The translations under genes and the position numbers were made by a program. The notes beneath the pieces are model-generated. The model did not search any database. It worked only from the letters and a program-made list of their open reading frames with translations, and was not told the origin of the DNA. DNA of 64,000 nt from Shinisaurus crocodilurus (lineage: Eukaryota > Chordata > Lepidosauria > Squamata > Shinisauridae): NCBI GenBank assembly GCA_021292165.1, contig CM037879.1, forward strand, positions 285,856,272-285,920,271, read 5' to 3'. Below, piece after piece: positions 10,613-20,429 of this stretch (position 1 is its first letter; the number at the start of each line of letters is the position of its first letter).

Positions 10613-11505
10613 AGCTTTTAGTTTTCTGGTTTGCGATGTTTCCCTTCCCGTTTTAAACTTAGTTCTGCAACCATGAGGCCTGCAAACATATTTTCTTTTT
10701 CCTAACGGAAGTCAATTTTCTTAGGACTCCAACATGAATATGCAGGTTGCACCCATGTGCTTGGGAGACCAGCCAGATAAAGTCTGCAGGCTTTAGTCCC
10801 AATGCAAAGAAAGTTTAAGTCCCCATAAAATCAGCACACCGTTAACTGCAGCTAACACAATCCTCTTTAATTTCAATGGAACTCCAGTGCAAATAACTTT
10901 CTTTGGATTATGCCCTTTATGTTGACTTCCTCCCTACAATTTTTTTTTAATGGCCGTATTCAAACACATTTATCTGTGGCTGTTTCTCTGTGTACAAGAG
11001 AACAACAATCAGTTTAAACAAATGTCAAATTAAGAAGAGGTAAACAAGTGGATTGTACTGTTTTCTAAACAAATTCCTATAAACCTGCTCAGGCAGAATC
11101 AGAGTAATTTCTAATGTTACCTCTTTTAGCCAGCTGGTCAAATGGAAGAGAAGCGACTAAACCGTGCCCATGTGAAGCTTGAGGATGAAAATCCTAGCTT
11201 CTGGCCATTTATTTAACACTCCGAAGCCGGAGAACTGAATAATTCTACCCAAAGCAGCAGATGGTTATAGTAGCAAAAAACAACAAGTACAACTTCTTAA
11301 ATGTGGTTTTGCTGCTTATCTAGCTGTTACTAAACACATGGACATGCCTAATGCCTCAATCTTCCACTCCCTTTTCGTAGGACTGGAATGTTAATTCAAT
11401 TCATTGGTTAATCACTGAAAAAATGTTTGATTGATTATCAGGGTACTCCTGATGATTTGGCCAACTGATTATTTTTAAAACGTTAGCTATTTTTAATACA
11501 GAGGA
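10613..11505. other. unassigned stretch, nothing recognised
   Basis: AT-rich DNA without long frames or identified repeats. It could hold conserved regulatory sequence, but that cannot be judged from one genome. Confidence 0.35.
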
Positions 11506-11507
11506 GT

Positions 11508-11935
11508 CACTGGATGTGCTGGATTGTCACAATAAACCATGGTTTACCGTGATGGGAACAACCCTAGCCTCCCCTCAGGCTCACATGTTCACCCTTCCTC
11601 TCCTTGTCCTGCCAAGAAAAAAATCAGAAACACCCACTTCCATTTTAGATGAACTGCAGTTTAGCATGGCGGTGGGGGGGGGGGAGAAGGGGAAAGTCCT
11701 ATTGCGTGAGCAGAAGTCTAACATGGCATTAGTTTTCGCCTATAGTTAAGACTAACCACAGTTTGTCAGGTTCAGATGACACAAAATGCTGTGGTTAATT
11801 AAAAACAGAAGTGAAAGCTCCTGAACTCCTTTTGTGGCCATGCACAAGAAATGGGGAAGCACATGAACCTGAGGGGGTGGGAGATTAGGCTTGTTTCCAT
11901 CATGATAAATCATGGGATATCAAGATGTCCATAGT
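11508..11935. mobile_element. degenerate large palindromic element
   Basis: CACAATAAACCATGGTTTAC near 11528 is partly mirrored by ATGATAAATCATGGGATATC near 11902. The interior repeats AACCACAGTTTGTCAGG and TGCTGTGGTTAATT motifs. The pattern resembles the family at 25825-26131, where related text is better kept. Boundaries are uncertain. Confidence 0.3.
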
Positions 11936-11939
11936 CCAA

Positions 11940-12053
11940 CCTTCCTCAACCCGGTACCCTCCAGTAGTGTTGGACTGCAACCCACATGCTGGCTGGGAAT
12001 GATGGGTTTTGCAGTCCAACACATATGGAGGGCATCAGGTTGAGGAAGGTTCT
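11940..12053. mobile_element. MITE-A
   Basis: Ends ACCTTCCTCAACCCGGTACC and, inverted, GCATCAGGTTGAGGAAGGTT. The arms GTTGGACTGCAACCCACATG / GGGTTTTGCAGTCCAACACA pair across a shortened centre. No clear 8-bp duplication. Confidence 0.55.
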
Positions 12054-12055
12054 GC

Positions 12056-12235
12056 TAGTTAGTTGTAGGAAAAACAAGTCTCAGGGCACCTTAATGATTA
12101 ACAGATTTATTGTGACATAAAGTGTCCCAAGACTGATTGATGTTTTTAATACAAGCTTTTATGGCAGGCGCCATCTTAGAAGAGGCATCCCCCCAATTCC
12201 GTCATACACCCTGGAGGGAATGCCTCTTCTAACAT
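12056..12235 (-). mobile_element. Penelope-like 3' end with hammerhead relic
   Basis: On the minus strand TTAGAAGAGGCAT (12232-12220) and ATGCCTCTTCTAA (12188-12176) form a 13-bp stem. This is followed by a core-like AGA, a short hairpin TGGC-GCCT-GCCA (12173-12162), and AAAAGC in place of GAAAGC. The tail then reads CAATAAATCTGTTAATCATT and AAGGTGCCCTGAGACTTGTT. That order (stem I hairpin, CUGAUGA, stem II, GAAA) is the layout of type I hammerheads in Penelope-like elements. The core bases are mutated, so activity is not expected. Confidence 0.5.
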
Positions 12236-12271
12236 AGCACCTGAGGGGACACACACATTAATCATCCTCAA

Positions 12272-12297
12272 ACACACACACACACACACACACACAA
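12272..12297. repeat. (AC)n microsatellite
   Basis: A run of AC dinucleotides directly right of the Penelope-like fragment. Confidence 0.9.
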
Positions 12298-12299
12298 AG

Positions 12300-14280
12300 A
12301 AATAATGCCCTCTTCTTCTAAATGATTGCTTTTCTTAATATGCAAGGGTATGCAGAATTAATCAATTAAAATCACACCATCAATCAAATCGGACTTCTCT
12401 AATCAGTTGACAGCCCTACTTCCTTGCTATTCTATGCTATCACTACTTTATTGACCAAGATTTGCTATGAAATTTTTGAGCATCCTATGTGATGTGACCC
12501 TTGTGAAATTAGTGCAAATACTAGCCTTTGAAGCATTTCTACCTCTATCACTTTGACTAGCATCTCTACCTGGTGAAAATACCAGTTTCAATAGCATCTC
12601 TATCTCACTGCTCCTGGGATACCAGGATGGTCTTCTTTACAAAATGGATGCTGGGATATCAGGTCATTCAGGTTGTGTTGAAGGGGGACACACTGGTCGA
12701 CCAACACCAAAGTAAACCCAGAGAGGAAAAAACAGCAGCAGGGTAAAGGTCTAAAAACACAACAATGCATTTAAAGACAAAACTGAAGGACTAAAAAAGC
12801 CTGGGAAACTAAAAAGGTCTTTACCTGGAGCTGAAAAGATCATGTCAGCAACAGGTGAGCCTTGCTGGGGAAGGCATTCCACAAGCAGAGTGCCACCACT
12901 GAATATCCATTGCCTGTATTTCATTACGAATCACAAAACCTAGCTTGCATTTTCACTGAAGGGGGGAAAGCCCAGAGGAGTGACTCATAAAGTAGTACAA
13001 AGGGCAGCCTCTTCCAAAGGCAGGTACTTCTGCTGTATTGGGAGGAACTGAATGATCCAATCACAGCTGATGCTGGACCACAGAGTGACCTGGCCCTCTA
13101 TGCTGAGAATGATGAGAATGACCGGAAGGAGACAAAGGCAGAGCTGTGGGTTATACAGAGACATGTAGACAAGCTCCTCAGTGGGGGAGCACTGATTAAG
13201 TAACTCCCGGAGGCACACTAGCAAACCATACTACTATGCTATGGCATAGTAGAAATTTATTTTATTTCAAAAATAAAATAAAATATTTTATTTTTGAAAG
13301 TTACCTGCATATTAAAAACAAAAACAAAAAATAATCGTATCAAGCAGGCGTACTCCAGCTTTGCTTTCTTCCTAACATGTTTCTCAGGGTTGGTTTGTTT
13401 ACCTTCCCGAGCACAAAGAATAACATCCAAAGGAACACGCAAGAGGCGGGAGAGTCTATATACCCTGAGGTACGAATCTCATTCTAGGTGGAATATCTGT
13501 TCTTGTGATCTCTCTTCTTCACCAAAGGTGAAAACTGCCAAAGAGCCTCTCCAGCTGGCAGAAGCCTATTGGGGAACAGATCCTGATGAGAGATGCAAAG
13601 TTTTCTATAAGGTCCCGGGGCAGGTTGAACTTTAAAGAGCCTGGAGCTGAAAAAGGAGCGGTGTCTCTGGGTGGGCTCTTACAGCACACAACTTGCAATC
13701 CTCATGCCAGAGAACACGCCGGGGTAGCTGTTTATGCAGTGCAGCTTATTCTATCTCAGTAATAATAATGAGCCAGTCTCTTAAAGAGTTGTTCACATGT
13801 GCAGCCAACAAAAAGGATGCTGTTTTCAGTGACTGCGAAATCTTCCTGTTCGTTCCTATTAATTCCCCCTCCCCCCCCAGCAAAGCCACCAAGAATAAAT
13901 GTATGTGTTTACTTATCCACTGAGCTACGCAAATGAAAAATCCAGGCACACTAGTAATTAAGCTTCTTCCATGCCTGCCTCCATACTCATTCCTGTCACT
14001 CATCAAGTCATGCCTTAACTGAGGTTCTAAAATATTTGGGGCAGCGGCCAGGAAATTACTTGGGTATGCTGGTGAGATGGGCCAGCAGCCATTCCAACCC
14101 ATACGAAGCTTGTCTTATACCAAGTCTTACCTTTGGTGTATCTAGCCCATACTGTATACTTCAGCAGGCAAGGACTTGCAAGGCGTCCAGCAGACGCCTT
14201 TCCGAGTCCTACAACTTGAGAGCCTTTTTCAAATGGGAAATTCCAGAGACATATGGGAAGTTTAGGAAGTTACCTTTCTA
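12300..14280. other. unassigned stretch with a perfect 15-bp hairpin
   Basis: Positions 13265-13279 (TTTCAAAAATAAAAT) and 13285-13299 are perfect inverted copies with a 5-base spacer. Frames at 13294-13635 and 13746-14102 have no recognisable product. Repeated phrases near 12540-12605 (AGCATCTCTACCT, AATAGCATCTCTATCT) suggest a short decayed tandem repeat. Confidence 0.4.
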
Positions 14281-14281
14281 C

Positions 14282-14600
14282 TTTATACTGTTGGACCACT
14301 GGCTCATCTACCTGGTACCCTCCAGTTTTGGACGACAACTCCCGGCATTCCTGACCAGTGACCATGCTGGCTGGGGCTGATGGGAGTTAAATGTCCAAAA
14401 CATCTGGAGGGCCTGCTAGAAGGCTAGGCCTACATCTGGGGAAGGCTTGGCCTACACTAACTGGTAGTGACTCTCTAGGATTTCAGGCAGAGGCCCTTCC
14501 CAGCCCTACATGGCAGCGCCAAAGATTGAACCTGGGACCTTCTGGATGCAAAGGCTTTGCCAAAGCACACATGGTGCTACTGAGCTACAGCCCTTCCCCA
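14282..14600 (-). mobile_element. SINE-T, split by a MITE-A
   Basis: The left part (TTTATACTG, GGCTCATCTA) and the right part (CCTACACTAACTGGTAGTGA through GATTGAACCTGGGACCTTCT to GAGCTACAGCCC) are two pieces of one SINE-T on the minus strand. The B box is intact, and the head lies at 14585-14600. Confidence 0.6.
14309..14448. mobile_element. MITE-A nested in the SINE-T
   Basis: CCTGGTACCCTCCAGTTTTG with GACGACAACTCCCGGCATTC forms the left arm and GATGGGAGTTAAATGTCCAA / ACATCTGGAGGG the right. A GGGGAAGGCTTGG end follows some extra bases at about 14417-14447. The left terminal repeat is truncated. The insertion lies in the same part of the SINE body as the one at 3562. Confidence 0.5.
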
Positions 14601-14869
14601 GACTGAACCTGGCAGTCTTCTTCCCTTTCCTAGTAATGACCAATACCCCCAGGAACCTGACAGCCTGGATCGTGCATTACACATGAATTCTGCCAACTCC
14701 TTAGACTAAGTCTGCCTCTCTGTTTCCTCTCCTATCCTCATAAAATAAGTTTCTTTTTTGGGGGAGGGAAAAGTAGACTGAGATCCCACACTTGCTCTGG
14801 TGTCTCCTGCTTTGTTCTCTGTGGCACTTGCTTTTTAGAAGAGGAATCATTTAAGATTTCCATCTGAAA

Positions 14870-16799
14870 GAACTGCATGCTACAGAGCCTTAAAGCATCT
14901 GACCAGGAGTCACAAGGAAAGGCAAATCCCGCAAAAACAAATTAAAGAGGAACTTGCAATACTCCCCACTTTGGATGAAGTAAAAAAAGCCATTAATCAA
15001 ATGAAGAACAACAAAGCTAGTGGACCAGATGGGATTCCTGCTGAAATCTTTAAAGAAGGGGGGCCCGAACTTGTACAACATCTTCATAAACTCATCGAAA
15101 AAATCTGGATAAGAGAAGAGATCCCAGAAGACTTCAGGGATGCCATAATTATCACCCTCTTTAAGAAGGGTGATAGAACAGACTGTGGAAACTATCGGGG
15201 CATTTCTCTCTTAGCAACCGCAGGTAAAATATTTGCTAGGATTCTCGCAAACCGTCTTCTATCTATTTCAGAAGAGATCCTCCCTGAAACTCAATATGGT
15301 TTCCGCCCCTCTAGAGGGACAGTAGACATGATTTTTACTGCACGTCAGCTCCAAGAAAAATGCCGGGAGCAAAATCAACCCCTTTATATGGCATTTATCG
15401 ATTTGGCTAAGGCCTTTGATACTGTAGACCGTACAGCTCTCTGGACTATCCTTATGAAAATTGGATGCCCCAATAAATTTGTGAATATCTTGCGACTTCT
15501 CCATGACAACATGACGGCAACGGTTTTGGACAACAACGGCTCTCATGGTGCTCCATTTAAAGTGGGATCAGGTGTTAAACAGGGATGTGTTATCGCCCCA
15601 ACATTATTTGCCATTTTCATCACCATGGTTTTACATCTTGTCGAGGGGAAACTTCCCACCGGTGTGGGAATTATATATCGAACAGATGGAAAGCTTTTTA
15701 ATCTCAGCAGGCTGAAAGCAAAAAGTAAGGTAATTACAACCTCCGTTGTGGAACTTCAGTATGCTGATGATAATGTGGTCTCCGCACATTCAGAGGATGA
15801 TCTCCAAACTATCCTAAATGCTTTTGCAGAAGCATACGAAAAACTTGGTCTCTCACTTAACATCAAAAAGACCAAAGTGCTTCATCAGCAAGTGCAAGCT
15901 AACCCTTTGGTGATGCCATCTATCCAGCTTGGCGGGACAATACTGGAAAATGTCGATCATTTTCTCTATCTTGGCAGCTATCTTTCTGTTACAGCTAACA
16001 TCGACAGTGAAATCCAGCATCGTTTGAGCTCCGCAAGTGCTGCATTTTCTCGAATGAAACATAGAGTGTTCGAGGATCGGGATATTTGTAAGAAGACCAA
16101 AACACTGGTTTATGAAGCCATTGTATTACCAACTTTATTGTATGCCTGCGAAACATGGACTATCTATAAACGTCACTTCCACCTCCTTGAAAGGTTTCAT
16201 CAACGTTGCCTCCGGAAAATCCTGCGAATTACTTGGGAAGATAGACGAACAAATGTCAGTGTACTGGAAGAAGCAAAGACTACTAGCATTGAAAAAATGA
16301 TCCTTCAACGCCAACTTCAGTGGACCGGTCATGTTGTTCGAATGCCTGACTGCCGTCTCCCAAAGCAGTTACTTTACTCCCAACTCAAGAATGGAAAGCG
16401 GAATATCGGTGGTCAATATAAGAGGTTTAAAGATGTTCATAAGGCTAATCTAAAAAAATGCAATATAAACATCGAAAACTGGGAAGCTCTGGCCCATGAA
16501 CGATCTAAATGGAGGTTGGCCTTTCACAAAGGTTCCATGGACTTTGAAGAAGCCCGAGTGCAAGGTGAAAGGGAGAAAACGTGCTAAGCGAAAAGCACGT
16601 CAAATGAATCCTTTACAGGACCATCTTCTATCTGGTAACCTGTGTCCTCACTGTGGGAAGCTGTGTGGATCTAGAATTGGCCTCCACAGTCACTTACGGA
16701 CCCATCGCTAGAGTCTACACAATCTTCTTTAGAATCTCCTCCTTTTTATCCCGGAAGACAATCTTACTCGGTCACGAGTGATCGCCTGATGATGATGAC
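14870..16799 (+). mobile_element. RTE-like non-LTR retrotransposon, 5'-truncated
   Basis: A 1.9-kb LINE copy. The left edge is near 14870, where in-frame coding similarity begins, so the endonuclease part is missing, as expected for 5' truncation during target-primed reverse transcription. The right edge is a TGATGATGATGA tail (16788-16799). It is preceded by a small hairpin ACTCG-GTCA-CGAGT (16766-16779), which may be part of the 3' recognition structure. No flanking direct repeat was found by eye. The clade is uncertain: the C-terminal zinc finger and the microsatellite tail suggest RTE-like or a related lineage. Confidence 0.75.
14890..16711 (+). pseudogene. LINE reverse transcriptase with C-terminal zinc finger, frameshifted
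   Basis: The open frame runs without stops from before 14890 to 16587. No start codon is implied, because the protein is cut at its N-terminus. Counting from codon 14971: ASGPDGIPAEIFKEG (residues 17-30) is the RT entry block, AFIDLAKAFD (141-150) holds the first catalytic Asp (144), and VKQGCVIAP (202-210) is block 4. YADD (264-267) is the catalytic pair. After the thumb come YLGS, YACETWTIY and QWTGHVVRM, conserved in this LINE type. At about 16575-16590 one extra A in an AAAA run shifts the frame to a stop at 16587. The +1 frame then gives basic residues and a C2H2 finger (CPHC ... HLRTH, 16643-16708). Otherwise it is remarkably open, so the copy is fairly young. It encodes no host function that I can argue for. 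Confidence 0.8.
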
Positions 16800-17460
16800 T
16801 ATTCCCGGCCCTCCTACTGACTTCTAACAATGGCCAGCTATCTAATTTTGGGCCTTTCCCTTTATCTTCTTCTACTATATGATCCTTTATACTCTGTGCT
16901 AAAAAAGAAATTAATAAAAAAATGTGCCCCCAAAATGGAACTCCATACAAATCAAGCTAAATTCTCCCTTCTCCTTGCAGAATTTACCCTGCTTTCCCCA
17001 GTAATCAGAAAGGGCGGGGCACAGTGCTCCACTCTCTCACTGGAAATCCTAGCCAGCCACACTCCTTTGTCTTCAAGAAGTTCACCAGAGATTTGTTTAT
17101 TTATTTAAAAGATTTACTACCCCACCTTTCCATTTTGAACACTTCCAGGGCGACTCTCTTACAAAGGAGTTCAGACATGCTGGCTTGCTTTATGCAAGCT
17201 CTTGTATTTTAGTTGATGTTGCACCGTGGCTCCAGAATCCATCTTGATCCAGAAAAAGCAGGAGAACTAGAGCCTAGGAAGGTATCAACACAAGTGCAAC
17301 CATGTTTAGCCACCTATGTTTAAACCTTTCAGGGCAACTTTTCAGCTAGTTCCCTTTCTTATCTCCCCCCCCCCCCGCCCCCGGTCTCTTGGTCTCTCTC
17401 CCCGTGTTATTTTCTTTGGTGTAGTCAGGTCGAAAGAGAAGCCGTGTTTTAAGGCCCTCC
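16800..17460. other. unassigned; possible L2-type tail at 17095-17165
   Basis: GTTTATTTATTTAAAAGATT followed by TACTACCCCACCTTTCCATT at 17095-17145 resembles the minus-strand end of an L2/SINE tail. The remainder, including a C run at 17367-17376, is unassigned. Confidence 0.3.
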
Positions 17461-17463
17461 ATC

Positions 17464-17478
17464 ATAAACTGTATTTTT
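17464..17478. repeat. L1 target-site duplication, left copy
   Basis: ATAAACTGTATTTTT, 15 bases, identical to 18422-18436. Confidence 0.8.
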
Positions 17479-18421
17479 TAAAAATATTTTATTAAATTTT
17501 TTCACATCTTATAGCTACTAATGGATACAACAACAAAAAAATACAACATAAACATTGTGTACCCCCCCCCCCTCTTGGGACCAAGTTATATTTCTCCCCC
17601 CAAATTTTTTTTATATATATACAAGATATTATTCTATATTCCAAAAATATAACAAATCTTGACAAGGTTTGTTCCCCTTCCTCTTCACCAACACATAATC
17701 CAAAAATTTACCACAAATGTTCACAAAGGTGTCTTTCTCCAATTGTCCTTTTTGACACTTAATATTACAAGTTAATTTATCATTTAGCGCGATATCCCAC
17801 ACCTCTTTATACCATTCAGTAATTGAAAAGACATGTTGAATTCCAATTCCTAGCTATCATTAATTTTGCTGCTGTTAACAAGTTCACAATCAATTATTTT
17901 GTATTTTTTAAGCAAACTAACTTTTCTGTAATTGTTAACAATGCTAATTTTGGGGAGACTTCTAGTTCCACTCCAATTATTTCTGATCTTTCTGCAAATA
18001 CTTTCTGCCAAAATTCCAGAACATTTTTACAGCTCCACCACATGTGGGCATATGTACCTTTTACATTACATTCTCTCCAACACAATGCGGAACAATTTTT
18101 ATCTATCCGATTTAATCTTACTGGAGTTAAATACCATCTCCATACCACTTTATAAAAGTTCTCTTTTATCCTACTTGACATAACTCTTACAATACGTCTA
18201 TCCCAAATATTTTTCCAACTTTGTTTCGATATTTCCTCATCAAATTCATTATCCCATAACACTTTAAGAGAATCTTTATGCTCTTCTTCTTTTTGTAACA
18301 TCGTATATAAAACCTTTGTTGTACCTCTTGTTGAAACATTACCTTCTATAGCTTCTCTAGTCAAAACTATCTTTTCAAAATTGGTTAATTCTCTTTCGCT
18401 GTCCATTCTTAAATAATAATA
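17479..18421 (-). mobile_element. L1 retrotransposon, 5'-truncated, with target duplication
   Basis: A 943-bp insert bounded by the 15-bp direct repeat at 17464-17478 and 18422-18436. The A-rich 3' end is at the left (minus strand), the coding part at the right, and a C-rich run (17564-17574, G-rich on the sense strand) lies in the 3' UTR. The truncation point at 18421 is within ORF2. The clean duplication shows the copy arose by target-primed reverse transcription and has not been rearranged. Confidence 0.8.
17894..18421 (-). pseudogene. L1 ORF2 C-terminal fragment
   Basis: The open frame reads MDSERELTNFEKIVLTREAI, a WRWYLTPVRLNRI block, then CWRECNVKGTYAHMWWSC, the L1 Cys-rich C-terminal motif, and ends CLKNTK at 17894. 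The motif spacing C-x3-C-x(5)-T-x2-H-x3-W-x2-C is close to the usual one. The frame extends right of 18421 into flanking DNA, which is not L1. Endonuclease and reverse transcriptase domains are absent through truncation, so the piece is inert, yet it has no internal stop, which suggests a young insertion. Confidence 0.75.
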
Positions 18422-18436
18422 ATAAACTGTATTTTT
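18422..18436. repeat. L1 target-site duplication, right copy
   Basis: ATAAACTGTATTTTT, identical to the left copy at 17464. Confidence 0.8.
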
Positions 18437-18505
18437 AAACCAAATCGTGGTGGCTTCGGCATCCCTAATGACAGCTAAGCTTCTATTCAGTCTCCCCATC
18501 ACCAC

Positions 18506-18658
18506 TTTCATAGATTTCATAGATCATAGAGTTGGAAGGAGCCTACAAGGCTATCGAGTCCAACCCCCTGCTCAATGCAGGAAACTAGAGGAGGGGTCTC
18601 CCATCCAAGTAATAACCAGGCCTGACCCTGCTTAGCTTTCCACGCTCAGACAAGCTTT
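18506..18658 (-). mobile_element. SINE-5S
   Basis: From 18658 leftward: GCTTGTCTGAGCGTGGAAAG, AAGCAGGGTCAGGCCTGGTT, ATTACTTGGATGGGAGACCC, then CTCTAGTTTCCTGCATTGAG, GGTTGGACTCGATAGCCTTG and the CTATGATCTATGAAATCTAT tail. The first ~35 bases of 5S rRNA are missing. Confidence 0.8.
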
Positions 18659-18659
18659 G

Positions 18660-19985
18660 GAGTACTAGTTTTGTCAAAACCACTTTGGGTATGTCATCCA
18701 TTGGCTGTTTCAAAACAATGTAGCACTCAAAATTGCCTAAGTGGCTTGAGGCTTTTGCCTCATTTTGAATTGTAACTAAAAGCTGGGAGACCTGAGGGCG
18801 GCTGTACCCACAGCATTTCCCCACCTATTTGTGACCAGCCAGGAAGTGAAGTCCTCTGGGATCCCTTGCTTTGAGGCGGCTTAGGCTCTACTTCTTTTTC
18901 CCTCCTCCACAAAACCTATCTATTTTGCCCACATAGCCCACCAATTTCACCAGCACCCAAGCTCCCCTGATAGAACTGCTTAGAGAGATCTTTAGGTATC
19001 TTTAGTGATATACAAATTGATTAGATGATGATGATGATGCTTTCCCAATCTTGCCATTTCCACAATGCCTCCTTCCACTCCTTATTTGGCCAATGCCAAT
19101 TCCTGCAATCTCCATCTTCCCTCTACCTCTGTTTTAGGACTACTAGAACTAGCGTACTTGTCCAAGTCTAGGAGACTAGCATTCTAACCAAATTGTTTCT
19201 CTCTTTTGTAATGCATGTGCATGTATGTATGTTAAGAATAAAATGTGTTAAAAAAAATAAAGCCTGTAACTTTAGACTTGAATGGTTGTTTGAGTTAATT
19301 TCTCCCCACCTTAGAAGTACCGGTAGCTATTTCCTGAGTTTTTTTTAAATACAGTGCATGAATATGGTGTGTACACTACATCTCTGGAAAAGGTCCCCGT
19401 AGTCCTGCGTTTGTCATTACACATGAACACATGCGAGTTTGCATTTGCATGTCAACGAGGGCACATGCTAACAACTTGTAGTATATAATTAAATGAAACT
19501 AAAAGAGCAGTGCAGCCTAAAAACAAATCAGCATTAAGCAGATTGAAATGATGCGTTTAAAATCCTGGTCAAATACAAAGGGTCTTCACCACGAAACAGG
19601 CTCCTTCCTCTGAAGGCAGCGGCGGGGCCACTCACAGAAAGGCTCAAAGGTTTGTAGTTTCCCCCTCCCTGCCAGAAAGAACACTCTGCTCAAACATCCA
19701 ATTGTCCTGGGACTGGAGAGAAGGCACACTCTGGACTTGTGGCCACCAGCCAGGAGATCAGGGGCTACTGGAAGGCTGCACCCCCTGCCTTCCGGGAAGA
19801 ATATCATGGCGAAGGGGAGACCAACCGGGCCGCACCCATCAGCAAGTGAAGGAGGAGCAGTTCCAGCGCTTGCTTTGCTCTTCCCACCCCATCCCGTTTC
19901 CTTTTCACATCTTGTCTATTAAGATTGTGAGCCTGCGGACAGGGACGGTCTTTTCTTTTAATATCTGTACAATGCTTAGAACATT
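18660..19985. other. unassigned stretch; octamer-like motif near 19443
   Basis: No repeat is named for most of this span. Positions 19430-19470 contain GTTTGCATTTGCATGTCAAC with two overlapping TTTGCAT octamer-like sites. This might be regulatory, but one genome cannot show it. A short (GAT)n run lies at 19026-19039. Confidence 0.3.
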
Positions 19986-20127
19986 TTAGGGTGCAATCTT
20001 ATGCATGTTTAGACAGAAAAAAGTCCTACAACTCCCAACATGCCCCAGCCAGTCATGCTGGCTGGGGCATGCTGGGAGCTGTAGGACTTTTTTTCCCTGT
20101 CTAACCATGCATAGGATTGCACCCTTA
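19986..20127. mobile_element. MITE-H, Harbinger-like palindrome with TTA duplication
   Basis: The element proper is 19989-20124 (136 bp), flanked by TTA on both sides (19986-19988 and 20125-20127). The ends GGGTGCAATCTTATGCATGT and, inverted, CATGCATAGGATTGCACCC continue into arms of about 60 bases that pair almost throughout. The 3-bp TTA target and GGG...CCC ends fit PIF/Harbinger MITEs. Each arm holds a CTACAACTCCCAACATGCC-like motif (20026-20044; inverse at 20066-20084). Confidence 0.75.
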
Positions 20128-20391
20128 GGCACTTTATAAGTGTTACACAATAATAATCTCAGCATGTGGACACTGGTCAGGTTTCTTTGAGAGTTAGCAT
20201 TCCAGATATTAGCTTCACCTGGTTCAGAGGTCAGAATCCCTAACTAAGCCCAAAGCAATGAGAACACCCTGTTAGCAGCAGGCCCCCTTGGCTTGTGAGA
20301 AAATGGAACCAGGGCCATCTAGATCAGAAAGGCAATGTAATTCTTATATTAATTAATTTTTAAAAAAAAAATCCAATGGCCACTATTTTTC

Positions 20392-20395
<4 letters not shown>

Positions 20396-20423
<28 letters not shown>

Positions 20424-20426
20424 ATA
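20396..20426. repeat. (TA)n(TG)n microsatellite
   Basis: TATATATATA followed by about nine TG units. Confidence 0.9.
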
Positions 20427-20429
20427 TAC

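Noticed and set aside
14971..16587. Host gene with a reverse transcriptase domain
   Set aside because: 5' truncation, a 3' microsatellite tail and a frameshift before the zinc finger all mark a LINE copy.
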